From: Flavobacteriales bacterium CG_4_9_14_3_um_filter_40_17
GTDB taxonomy: Bacteria; Bacteroidota; Bacteroidia; Flavobacteriales; Flavobacteriaceae
Assembly (NCBI GenBank): GCA_002790195.1
Contig: PFUR01000057.1
Location: forward strand, 21,454-85,453
Direction of reading: 5' to 3'
DNA: 64,000 nt
The position numbers and the translations under genes are program-made. Positions 1 to 6,921 of this stretch are shown one piece after another. How positions within the stretch are numbered: the first letter of the stretch is position 1; each line of letters opens with the position of its first letter. Under the pieces are notes generated by a model. That model was not told the DNA's origin. It made no database searches and saw only the letters and a program-made list of their open reading frames with translations.

Positions 1-1
1 G

Positions 2-427
2 ATAACCGGAGGCAGCATAGCTGTCAGAAACCCGGAGGTTTTCAAAGGTTGGATAAAAACCTTTGGAAGCGAAAAAATCATTCTCGGAGCCGATGCAAAA
101 GACGAAAAAGTAGCCGTGAGCGGTTGGCAGGAAAGTTCTCAATTGGAATTGCTTCCATTTATAGTAGATTATCAAAACGAAGGAATTCGATACGTTATCT
201 GCACCGATATTTCCAAAGACGGCATGCTCGGAGGCACTTCAAACGAGTTGTACCTCAAAATTTTAAAAGAAGCAGGAGGCATCAACTTGATTGCATCGGG
301 TGGTGTTTCTTGTTTAGAGGACCTTTATCAATTAGCCGAGATAGGCTGCGAGGGAGCCATCATCGGGAAGGCTTTTTATGAGGGCAGAATCAGTCTGAAG
401 GAATTGGGGGAATTCAATGTTCGCTAA
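2..427 (+). CDS. hisA: HisA, C-terminal part (phosphoribosylformimino-AICAR ribotide isomerase)
   Basis: This is the last ~141 residues of HisA, the TIM-barrel isomerase of histidine biosynthesis that opens the ribose ring of ProFAR to give PRFAR; the N-terminal ~100 residues lie outside the window. Visible barrel motifs are the phosphate-binding [12 protein letters not shown] stretch at the very start, the second catalytic aspartate in [10 protein letters not shown], and the second phosphate loop [12 protein letters not shown] followed by [11 protein letters not shown]. HisA rather than HisF is indicated by the IxxDGML-type strand and the C-terminal [10 protein letters not shown] ending. In flavobacterial his operons hisF and hisIE normally follow directly; here the stop is followed by a hairpin and about 700 bp with no gene. 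Partial at the window edge; the family call is secure. Confidence 0.93.
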   Translation: MTGGSIAVRNPEVFKGWIKTFGSEKIILGADAKDEKVAVSGWQESSQLELLPFIVDYQNEGIRYVICTDISKDGMLGGTSNELYLKILKEAGGINLIASGGVSCLEDLYQLAEIGCEGAIIGKAFYEGRISLKELGEFNVR

Positions 428-436
428 GATTTACGG

Positions 437-512
437 TTGATCGGGTAACCTGATCAAAACGATGAAAACGGCTTATCCCTTGGATCTGAGGAATGTGAAT
501 CCGCGGGATAAG
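437..512 (+). other. Two consecutive hairpins behind hisA
   Basis: Ten bases after the hisA stop there is a 9-bp stem (TTGATCGGG / CCTGATCAA, one G-U pair, loop TAA, 437-457). A second structure follows at 472-512, with outer arms CTTATCCC / GGGATAAG and inner arms GGAT / ATCC. No long T-run follows either stem, so they are not canonical terminators. They could end or protect the hisA transcript. The folding was done by eye. Confidence 0.5.
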
Positions 513-734
513 GATGCAAATAATTGGGTTTTGAAAAGTGGAGTGACTGGGAGAATGCCATATAAAAGTTGTGTATATTTGGGGGTATTTAGGGCTTGGC
601 GGAAAAGTGAGAATCTCAATTGAAGTCTAAATAGGGTTTGCTGAAAAAGATTTTTTAAAATTTAAAATATCATTAGTGCCCGATAAAAATCATTCTAAAT
701 ATTTTAATCCTTGCAATCACAAAGTTTATGCAAC

Positions 735-892
735 ATATCGCCTCAACGGGGCTGCCGATGGTACATCTCAATTTGTTTAAAGCCAAGACATTCACAAATC
801 TATTTAGGTTGGCTGAAGCCAAACCCATTTTATCAATTGCATCCCGCTGAAGCGGGATGACAGTTGCAACAACCCAAAAAGGCTTTAGCCAA
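735..892. repeat. Cluster of short REP-like hairpins
   Basis: Several small palindromes with tetraloops lie close together: TTGGC-TGAA-GCCAA (809-822), CATCCCGC-TGAA-GCGGGATG (840-859, a perfect 8-bp stem) and GGC-TTTA-GCC (881-890), preceded by a weaker CGCCTCAACGGGGC element near 740. Repeated stem-loops with the same TGAA loop resemble REP-type extragenic palindromes, which in Bacteroidota are often associated with IS200-like REP transposases. None is present here. The rest of 513-1168 shows no coding pattern that I can support. Confidence 0.55.
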
Positions 893-1168
893 ATAAAAGA
901 TCAATGAAGTAAGTGATGTTAAAAATTAGTTGACACTCTTTTTTTGATATTGAAAATCAAAAGTATAAACTAAGCATGATGTTATAAGATGCCATCTACA
1001 GTCAATTAAAAATATCTAACTGATTTTGGGGTGTGTAATTGAACATAAGTGCATACTTATAGTCATAAAAATAAGGAATCCTATGCGTTTATTCAAATAA
1101 AAATAAATCTAATTATCTGATAATTATTGATTTGATATGTTTTCGGCAAACCCTAAATAAAGTACGTT

Positions 1169-1309
1169 TTATAACAAAGTCGTGTATAAGAAATAGGGGG
1201 TTCAGTGTTAAATCAAATATCATTGCTTTTATTAAAAGTCAGTACCAAACTGAAAGCGAAGTGCTTTTAAATCCGCTACTTCTCATACACGCAAAACGTT
1301 ATATTGATA
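1169..1309 (+). repeat. attC-like imperfect palindrome, copy 1
   Basis: The left arm (TTATAAC then AAAGTCGTGTATAAGAAATAG) is an inverted, imperfect match to the right arm, whose reverse complement reads TATAACGTTTTGCGTGTATG and then AGAAGTAG. The right end is CGTTATAT, close to the integron R' core GTTRRRY. The central part carries TTCAGTGTTAAATC. Its last 59 bases (1251-1309) match 2750-2808 with one mismatch. Length (136 bp to the core), bulged complementarity and position just ahead of a small gene module all fit an attC recombination site, but the R'/R'' cores are imperfect. An ordinary direct repeat or decayed mobile element is the alternative. Confidence 0.5.
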
Positions 1310-1386
1310 GTTATAGTGCATTCTGGTGCCACAGTGCAATATTAGAAAGACTTCAACAATAATGAAAAACCGACCTTAAAAATTAT

Positions 1387-1394
1387 TACATTTG
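1387..1394 (+). promoter_or_regulatory. Bacteroidota-type -7 element for the PIN module
   Basis: TACATTTG fits the TAnnTTTG -7 consensus. It lies 5 bases upstream of the GTG start, so transcription would begin at or beside the start codon, predicting a leaderless or near-leaderless mRNA. It also places the promoter inside the cassette, between the repeat and the genes. Confidence 0.55.
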
Positions 1395-1398
1395 TAAC

Positions 1399-2181
1399 GT
1401 GGAAAAAGTTGGCTTTATAGAGATTAGAATTACAGGTTCAAGGGGAAATCTTGACCTATCACCCGACAATTATGACATTCGGGAGATAATCTCTATTCTC
1501 GAAAACGCAGAAAATTTATTGTATCCTGGTGACAAGAGAGACAGACCCAACATAAGCTACAAGATTGAAGAAGGATCTGTAAAACACATTCTTAAAACTT
1601 CAATTCAATACATCATTGGTTTCAATGCAATTATCGGACAAGTGACACAAGTTCAGAATATTGACTTTCTCGACTTGGGAACTGCAAAGGCATTTGAAAA
1701 CATTCAAGATATTGCGACTAAGAGAAATTATGTTTTTAGCATTAAAACCTCCCTCGACAACACTAATGAAGTAAGAGTAGACAAGACCACACAGTATTAT
1801 CGAACCGAAGCAATTTGGGCAGACGCAGAATTTTATTTTTACGGCAAAGTAACCAATGCAGGAGGCAAAGATAAAGCTAACATACACGTTTTCACAGAGG
1901 AGCTTGGAACAATTAGAATTCAAACACCAATTAGTTTTTTAGAGCAGTATGATGAAAATCTTCTTTACAAAACTTTTGGTATTCGTGTGACTGGGAAGCA
2001 ACATTCAGAAACAGGTGAAGTAGACACATCAACTCTTAAATTCATTGAGTTAGTCGACTATCAGCCAAAATATGACGAACAATATTTAAAAGCACTTAGA
2101 GACAGAGCCAAAAAATCTTGGCTCGGCAGTATTAACCCCGACAATTGGTTAAAAGAAATCAGAGGAGGTTATGACGCATAA
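1399..2181 (+). CDS. Conserved hypothetical protein, partner of PIN-domain protein
   Basis: A 260-residue soluble protein that I do not recognise; no signal peptide, membrane segment or helix-turn-helix is visible. The N-terminal third is acidic and mixed alpha/beta (an IREIISILENAENLLYPG helix region). The middle has strand-rich sequence around WADAEFYFYGKVTNAGGKD, and the C-terminus is basic and tryptophan-rich (RAKKSWLGSINPDNWLKEI). The start is GTG, 5 bases behind the promoter. Its end overlaps the PIN gene by 11 bases, so the two are translationally coupled. In such pairs the upstream protein is usually the antitoxin or target-recognition partner of the PIN nuclease, but that is inference from gene order. 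The pair sits between two long direct repeats, suggesting that it moves as a unit. Confidence 0.75.
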   Translation: MEKVGFIEIRITGSRGNLDLSPDNYDIREIISILENAENLLYPGDKRDRPNISYKIEEGSVKHILKTSIQYIIGFNAIIGQVTQVQNIDFLDLGTAKAFENIQDIATKRNYVFSIKTSLDNTNEVRVDKTTQYYRTEAIWADAEFYFYGKVTNAGGKDKANIHVFTEELGTIRIQTPISFLEQYDENLLYKTFGIRVTGKQHSETGEVDTSTLKFIELVDYQPKYDEQYLKALRDRAKKSWLGSINPDNWLKEIRGGYDA

Positions 2182-2656
2182 GGCAGTTTTACTTGACACA
2201 AGCTTTTTCCTTCGTTTCCTTAACGACAGTGACCCACTTTTCAAGAATGCGGACGGTTATTTTCGTTACTTTCTACAAAAGGAAATCACTATGATGGTTT
2301 CGACCATAAGTATTGCGGAATACTGTGTTGGTGGAGATGTTCACGAACTTCCTTTGAGAAATTTACAAATAGTTCCTTTCAACTTAGACCATTCCAAACG
2401 AACGGGAGAGTTTGCAAAGATTGCTTTTGATTCAAAAAAGAAAGGTATTTTAACTGTCAACACACGAAACATCATTCCAAATGACACAAAACTATTTGCA
2501 CAAGCCGACTGTGAAAAAGCTGTTGAGTATTACTTGTCATCTGATACCGAAAGCAATAAAATTTACAAATTATTAAGTCAGAAAGCTGCACCTAAATTTC
2601 AATTCATTGACTTGAACACGCCTTACAATGAAACGTTTGGTCTGCTTGGCCTTTGA
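2171..2656 (+). CDS. PIN-domain protein, probable ribonuclease toxin
   Basis: A 161-residue PIN-fold protein. The four acidic positions expected for Mg/Mn-dependent RNA cleavage can be read in order: D9 in VLLDTSFFL, E50 in STISIAEYC, D105 in IIPNDTKLFAQA, and D125 in YYLSSDTES. Families with this core include VapC toxins, which cut tRNA or rRNA. It overlaps the upstream 260-residue gene, giving a two-gene operon. The partner is much larger than a classical VapB antitoxin, so this is not standard VapBC. The stop codon is followed 6 bases later by the second attC-like repeat, the spacing expected of a gene cassette. The PIN fold is fairly secure; the toxin role is inferred. Confidence 0.78.
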   Translation: MTHKAVLLDTSFFLRFLNDSDPLFKNADGYFRYFLQKEITMMVSTISIAEYCVGGDVHELPLRNLQIVPFNLDHSKRTGEFAKIAFDSKKKGILTVNTRNIIPNDTKLFAQADCEKAVEYYLSSDTESNKIYKLLSQKAAPKFQFIDLNTPYNETFGLLGL

Positions 2657-2661
2657 GGAAA

Positions 2662-2808
2662 GAAGAACGCCCCTAAACAGCACCTACCCAAAAGTGGCGG
2701 TTCAGTGGTTAAATCAAGCTCTGTGCTTCTATCAAAGTTTCTGCTTGGTTGAAAGCGAAGTGCTTTTAAATCTGCTACTTCTCATACACGCAAAACGTTA
2801 TATTGATA
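2662..2808 (+). repeat. attC-like repeat, copy 2
   Basis: The right 59 bases (2750-2808) are identical to copy 1 except for one C/T change, ending CGTTATATTGATA. The central TTCAGTGGTTAAATC matches copy 1 with a 1-base gap. The left half differs (CCTAAACAGCACCTACC) and pairs with the right arm only around AAGTGGCGG / CTGCTACTT plus AACG / CGTT. Bases 2678-2707 match 14057-14086 at 25 of 30 positions, tying this site to the third copy. It closes the PIN module and lies directly in front of the lysS promoter. Confidence 0.5.
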
Positions 2809-2842
2809 ACGATTCAATTTTTAAATATCCAATCTGTCTGTG

Positions 2843-2850
2843 TATCTTTG
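2843..2850 (+). promoter_or_regulatory. lysS promoter -7 element
   Basis: TATCTTTG matches TAnnTTTG. The predicted transcription start falls near 2856, about 20 bases before the ATG at 2876. This excludes the longer reading frame that begins upstream of the motif and fixes the lysS start. The right end of the attC-like repeat is only 35 bases upstream, so any -33 element may have been replaced when the module inserted. Confidence 0.65.
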
Positions 2851-2875
2851 CAACTCAATTTTTGAAAGCATATAC

Positions 2876-4588
2876 ATGTCATTATCCGAACAAGAAATTA
2901 TCAGAAGACAGGCCTTGGAACAATTGCGAAGTCTCGGTATTGAGCCTTATCCGGCGCAACAATTCAAACACACAAATTATTCGACTGAAATACTTGAAAA
3001 CTTCGACACCCTTGAAGGCAAGGAGGTGGTTTTGGCCGGTAGGTTGATGAGCCGCCGCATCATGGGAAAGGCTTCTTTTGCGGAACTCAAAGACAGCAAA
3101 GGGCGCATCCAAATCTATGTATGCCGCGACGATATTTCTGCGGATGCAGAAAGCACCATGTACAACACCGTGTTCAAAAAGTTGTTAGATATAGGCGATT
3201 TTGTTGGGATTCGAGGAGAAGTTTTCAGAACCCAAGTAGGCGAAATATCCGTTCATGCCCGCGAATTATTTGTGTTGTCTAAAGCTTTGCGTCCTCTGCC
3301 GATTGTCAAAACAGATGCCGAAGGCCACGTACATGATGCCTTTTCCGATCCTGAACAACGCTACCGCAGGCGCTATGTAGATTTGATTGTGAACGATCAA
3401 GTGAAAGACACTTTTGTCAAAAGGACACAGATAACCAATGCCATCCGCAATTTTTTCAACCAACGCGAATACCTTGAAGTAGAAACCCCGATTTTGCAAC
3501 CCATACCGGGTGGCGCTTCCGCGAGGCCTTTCATCACACACCACAACGCACTTGACATCCCACTTTATTTAAGAATTGCCAACGAATTGTATCTCAAAAG
3601 ATTAATTGTAGGCGGGTTTGAAGGCGTTTATGAGTTTTCGAAAGATTTCCGAAACGAAGGCATGGACAAAACCCACAATCCGGAGTTTACGGTCATGGAA
3701 CTTTACGTGGCATACAAAGACTATTTTTGGATGATGGACACCACCGAAAAACTCTTGGAAACGGTAGCCCTGCAAGTACATAAAACCACCGCTTTGAAAG
3801 TTGGCGAACACACCATAGATTTCAGAGCACCTTATCCGCGTGTGCCGATTTTGGAAGCCATCAAAATTCACACCGGTTTCGATTTGTCCGGGAAAAGTGA
3901 AAATGAAATACGAGAAATCGCGCGTAAACTACAATTGGAGGTTGATGACAGCATGGGCAAAGGAAAACTCATCGACGAGATTTTCGGTGAAAAATGCGAG
4001 CATCACTATGTGCAACCGACTTTCATCATCGATTATCCGAAAGAAATGAGCCCGCTGACCAAAGCTCATCGCGAAAATCCTGAACTCACCGAACGATTTG
4101 AATTGATGGTCAACGGCAAAGAATTGGCAAACTGTTATTCCGAATTGAATGACCCCATCGAACAAAGGCTGCGCTTTGAAGAGCAGCTCCGTTTGTCTGA
4201 AAAAGGCGATGACGAAGCCATGTACATCGATCAGGATTTTATCCGCGCTTTGGAGTACGGCATGCCACCCACTTCAGGCATCGGCATTGGCATCGATCGG
4301 TTGGTGATGCTGATGACCAACAACAGCTCCATCCAAGAAGTGCTTTTTTTCCCACAAATGCGCCCTGAAAAAACTGCCAAAACCGCTAAACCCGAAGATT
4401 TTATCAAAATTGGCATCAGCGTGGTTTGGGCAGTACACGTTTTGAAACTTTACGAAACGGTCGATAAACTAAGGACTAACAAAGCAACACAAGTACACCA
4501 AAGCCTAAACGGTTATCGCAAGAAAAACAAACTTGACATTCCCGCATTGCAATTGGCCGAAGTGGAGGCTTGGTTTGCGGAATCTTGA
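2876..4588 (+). CDS. lysS: Lysyl-tRNA synthetase, class II
   Basis: Cytoplasmic class II synthetase that charges tRNA-Lys with lysine using ATP, 570 residues. An OB-fold anticodon-binding domain comes first (roughly residues 50-150, containing VVLAGRLMSRRIMGKASF). The catalytic core follows, with motif 1 around REYLEVETPILQPIPGGA, motif 2 FRNEGMDKTHNPEFTVMELY, and motif 3 GIGIGIDRLVMLM. It is longer than the ~505 residues of the E. coli enzyme because of a C-terminal extension of about 60 residues (starting near KPEDFIKIG), a feature I associate with Bacteroidota LysRS. The start ATG lies 20-30 bases behind a clear promoter; an upstream in-frame extension of 12 residues crosses that promoter and is rejected. 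Single-gene transcription unit, convergent with rsmG. Confidence 0.97.
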   Translation: MSLSEQEIIRRQALEQLRSLGIEPYPAQQFKHTNYSTEILENFDTLEGKEVVLAGRLMSRRIMGKASFAELKDSKGRIQIYVCRDDISADAESTMYNTVFKKLLDIGDFVGIRGEVFRTQVGEISVHARELFVLSKALRPLPIVKTDAEGHVHDAFSDPEQRYRRRYVDLIVNDQVKDTFVKRTQITNAIRNFFNQREYLEVETPILQPIPGGASARPFITHHNALDIPLYLRIANELYLKRLIVGGFEGVYEFSKDFRNEGMDKTHNPEFTVMELYVAYKDYFWMMDTTEKLLETVALQVHKTTALKVGEHTIDFRAPYPRVPILEAIKIHTGFDLSGKSENEIREIARKLQLEVDDSMGKGKLIDEIFGEKCEHHYVQPTFIIDYPKEMSPLTKAHRENPELTERFELMVNGKELANCYSELNDPIEQRLRFEEQLRLSEKGDDEAMYIDQDFIRALEYGMPPTSGIGIGIDRLVMLMTNNSSIQEVLFFPQMRPEKTAKTAKPEDFIKIGISVVWAVHVLKLYETVDKLRTNKATQVHQSLNGYRKKNKLDIPALQLAEVEAWFAES

Positions 4589-4984
4589 TATTGCTACAAA
4601 CGCTTATTTAGATTTGAGATTACTTTCCATGTTGTACAATGTAATTAATTGATTTTTAAAACTTTTTATTAGATTTGTTTTGTATTTAATTTTATGCATG
4701 CTAGATATTTTCACTCCGTTGTGGATGTCGAGTGGAAGAAATCACGAATGTGGCGACTACTTCTACCCCGAAGCATCAGGCTCAACATAAGTTTCAAGAG
4801 GGGAATGCCATTCTGCATAATTTAAAGATATAAAACTTCACTTTTAGGGTAACGAAATCAAACTCCTACTCATTTTTCAGCACAGAATTGACGACAAATG
4901 AGCGTTTCAATGGCTATCGTTTTTTCATTCTTTAAAAACAAATAAAATAACCATATTAATTCTAAACACTTAATAATTAATGTT
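4589..4984. other. Intergenic region between convergent lysS and rsmG
   Basis: 396 bases with no supportable ORF or RNA. I saw no strong terminator hairpin and no copy of the repeats found elsewhere in the window. Confidence 0.5.
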
Positions 4985-5614
4985 CTAAGCTTTATATTTC
5001 AACGGCAAATGCACCACTTTTTTGGTTTCGAAAAAAGCTTCTTCAAAGAATTCGCTGATTTCGTAGCAAGCCACTTTTTGATAAATTTTTAATTCCTCGG
5101 ACAGGTCACCGCCTTTCAAGTACAAAATCCCGTTTTCTAATTTGTGCCTATTTATTTTGAGTACTTTCCCTTTGACCCATTTTACAAAATCAGGCATGTT
5201 TGTCACGGCTCGGCTGACGATAAAATCGTATTGATTTTTCACTTGATCGGCACGAATATGTTCGGCTTTGACATTTTTTAGTTTTAATGCCTCCGCGATG
5301 GCTTGTACAACCGCAATTTTTTTACCGATGGCATCAATCAGGTGGAATTCAACTTCGGGAAACAAGATAGCCAAAGGAATTCCGGGAAATCCACCGCCCG
5401 TACCGACATCCAAAATTTTTGATTGCGGAAGAAAATCAACCACTTTGGCAATGCTCAAAGCATGCAAAACGTGTCTCTCGTACAAGTGTCCAACATCTTT
5501 CCGAGAGATGACATTGATTTTTTGATTCCAATCCAAATAGAGTTTTTCAAGCTCGGAGAATTGACGGATTTGCTCGGCGGTTAAGCTTTTAAAATACTTT
5601 CGGATAAGGTGCAT
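4985..5614 (-). CDS. rsmG: 16S rRNA (guanine527-N7)-methyltransferase RsmG
   Basis: SAM-dependent methyltransferase that modifies G527 of 16S rRNA (GidB family); 209 residues, normal length. The SAM-binding signature is ILDVGTGGGFPGIPLAILFP near residues 68-87, followed by the acidic ribose-binding strand FHLIDAIGKK. The later VSRAVTNMPDFVKW region is also typical of RsmG. The ATG is 17 bases behind a TAnnTTTG promoter. Transcribed alone, towards lysS. Confidence 0.95.
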   Translation of the reverse strand: MHLIRKYFKSLTAEQIRQFSELEKLYLDWNQKINVISRKDVGHLYERHVLHALSIAKVVDFLPQSKILDVGTGGGFPGIPLAILFPEVEFHLIDAIGKKIAVVQAIAEALKLKNVKAEHIRADQVKNQYDFIVSRAVTNMPDFVKWVKGKVLKINRHKLENGILYLKGGDLSEELKIYQKVACYEISEFFEEAFFETKKVVHLPLKYKA

Positions 5615-5630
5615 CTAAATAATTTTATCA

Positions 5631-5638
5631 CAAAAATA
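5631..5638 (-). promoter_or_regulatory. rsmG promoter -7 element
   Basis: Read on the minus strand this is TATTTTTG, matching TAnnTTTG, 17 bases upstream of the rsmG ATG. Confidence 0.6.
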
Positions 5639-5671
5639 CGTTTAAATACGTTAAATTTATCGGTCTTGTCC

Positions 5672-5701
5672 TTTGACTGAGTGTATAAATCTTTACTTTT
5701 G
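5672..5701 (+). promoter_or_regulatory. Desaturase promoter (TTTG ... TAnnTTTG)
   Basis: TTTG at 5672-5675, then 18 bases, then TACTTTTG at 5694-5701. Both halves and the spacing match the Bacteroidota sigma-ABfr promoter. The mRNA would have an untranslated leader of about 60 bases before the ATG at 5769, long enough to hold regulatory structure, though none was recognised. Confidence 0.65.
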
Positions 5702-5768
5702 TGGAAAATTTTAAAACATAAACTGTTTACAGATTCAAAATATTTTTATTACACATAAACTAATAATT

Positions 5769-6872
5769 ATGTCTAACACGCTTTTAAGGTTTCAACGAAA
5801 AGACGAAACCGATTTTTTCAAAACACTCAACACCCGAGTCAACGAATACTTCAAACAAAATAACCTCAAGAAAACCGGAAACTGGAAATTGCATTTGAAG
5901 ACGATTATCATGTTTTCTATTTTTTTGACACCTTATTTTTTATTGCTCACACTGAACATTTCAGGTTGGTGGTTTTTGCTTTTCTCTGTAATTATCGGTG
6001 TCGGGATGGCCGGCGTTGGGATGAATGTGATGCACGACGGCAATCATGGGACCTATTCTTCCAAAAAATGGATCAACAACTTTATGGGTGGGAGCATTTA
6101 TATCCTTTCCGGAAATGTCTATAATTGGAAAGTACAGCACAATGTACTGCACCATACCTACACCAATATACACGGGCACGACGAAGACTTGGATGCAGGA
6201 AGGATTCTTCGGTTTTCAAAACATGCCAAATGGCATCGTTTTCATCGTTTTCAACACTATTATTCCATCATTTTATATGGATTGTTGACCATCAATTGGG
6301 CCATAACGTCTGATTTTTTACAGATGAAAAGATATATCAAACGCGGTCTGTCTGCGGACAACAATTTGAATCCTGTCAGAGAATGGAGTGTCTTAGTCAT
6401 CACCAAAATTATCTATCTTTCAGTTTGGATTATCATACCGATTCTTGTTTCAGATATCGCTTGGTGGAAAGTATTGATTGGTTTTTTTGCTATGCACTAC
6501 ACCGCCGGGCTCATATTGAGTGTGGTTTTTCAGTTGGCACATGTTTCAGATGATGTTGAAACCCAATTGCCGCCGAATGATGGCCAAATTAAAAATGTAT
6601 GGGCCATACACCAACTTTTTACCACTACAAATTTTGGCACTAATAACAGTTTCGTCAATTGGTTTACCGGTGGGCTCAATCACCAAGTGGAGCACCATAT
6701 TTTTCCAAACATCAGCCATGTCCATTACACCAAAATTTCAGCTATTGTGAAGAAAACTGCTAAAGAATTCAATTTACCATACAAGGAATTTAAGACTACC
6801 CGGGCAGCGTTGATTTCTCATTTTCATCAACTCAAGGAATTAGGTAGAAAGCCTGATTACAATGCTGCTTAA
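5769..6872 (+). CDS. Membrane fatty acid (acyl-lipid / acyl-CoA) desaturase
   Basis: Integral membrane di-iron desaturase, 367 residues, that introduces a cis double bond into fatty acyl chains and so adjusts membrane fluidity. All three histidine boxes are intact: HDGNH (HxxxH) after the first hydrophobic pair, HNVLHH (HxxHH), and QVEHH (QxxHH) near the C-terminus. The QxxHH form places it with the front-end / linoleoyl-CoA (delta-6 type) desaturases rather than delta-9 stearoyl enzymes. There are about four strongly hydrophobic segments (residues ~45-85 and ~205-245). No fused cytochrome b5 domain is present. The regiospecificity cannot be read from the sequence. Confidence 0.92.
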   Translation: MSNTLLRFQRKDETDFFKTLNTRVNEYFKQNNLKKTGNWKLHLKTIIMFSIFLTPYFLLLTLNISGWWFLLFSVIIGVGMAGVGMNVMHDGNHGTYSSKKWINNFMGGSIYILSGNVYNWKVQHNVLHHTYTNIHGHDEDLDAGRILRFSKHAKWHRFHRFQHYYSIILYGLLTINWAITSDFLQMKRYIKRGLSADNNLNPVREWSVLVITKIIYLSVWIIIPILVSDIAWWKVLIGFFAMHYTAGLILSVVFQLAHVSDDVETQLPPNDGQIKNVWAIHQLFTTTNFGTNNSFVNWFTGGLNHQVEHHIFPNISHVHYTKISAIVKKTAKEFNLPYKEFKTTRAALISHFHQLKELGRKPDYNAA

Positions 6873-6921
6873 CTTTTTCTATGTTTTTATAATTCACCAT
6901 CCAAACTACCTACAAACTGTT

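Noticed and set aside
1132..1362. A 76-codon open frame across the first attC-like repeat
   Set aside because: Its best part is only the translated repeat (also seen in another frame context at 2.75 kb); no promoter and no recognisable protein.
2840..2875. 12-residue N-terminal extension of LysS
   Set aside because: Would start before the TATCTTTG promoter motif, so it cannot be on the main transcript.
2628..3047. A 139-codon frame running from the PIN gene end into lysS
   Set aside because: It overlaps lysS in another frame and includes the repeat; the lysS promoter lies inside it.
4700..4860. Possible coding remnant between lysS and rsmG
   Set aside because: No frame longer than a few dozen codons and no protein-like composition.
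6862..6921. 20-residue N-terminal extension of the aminotransferase
   Set aside because: Overlaps the desaturase end and does not align with the family; the ATG at 6922 fits.
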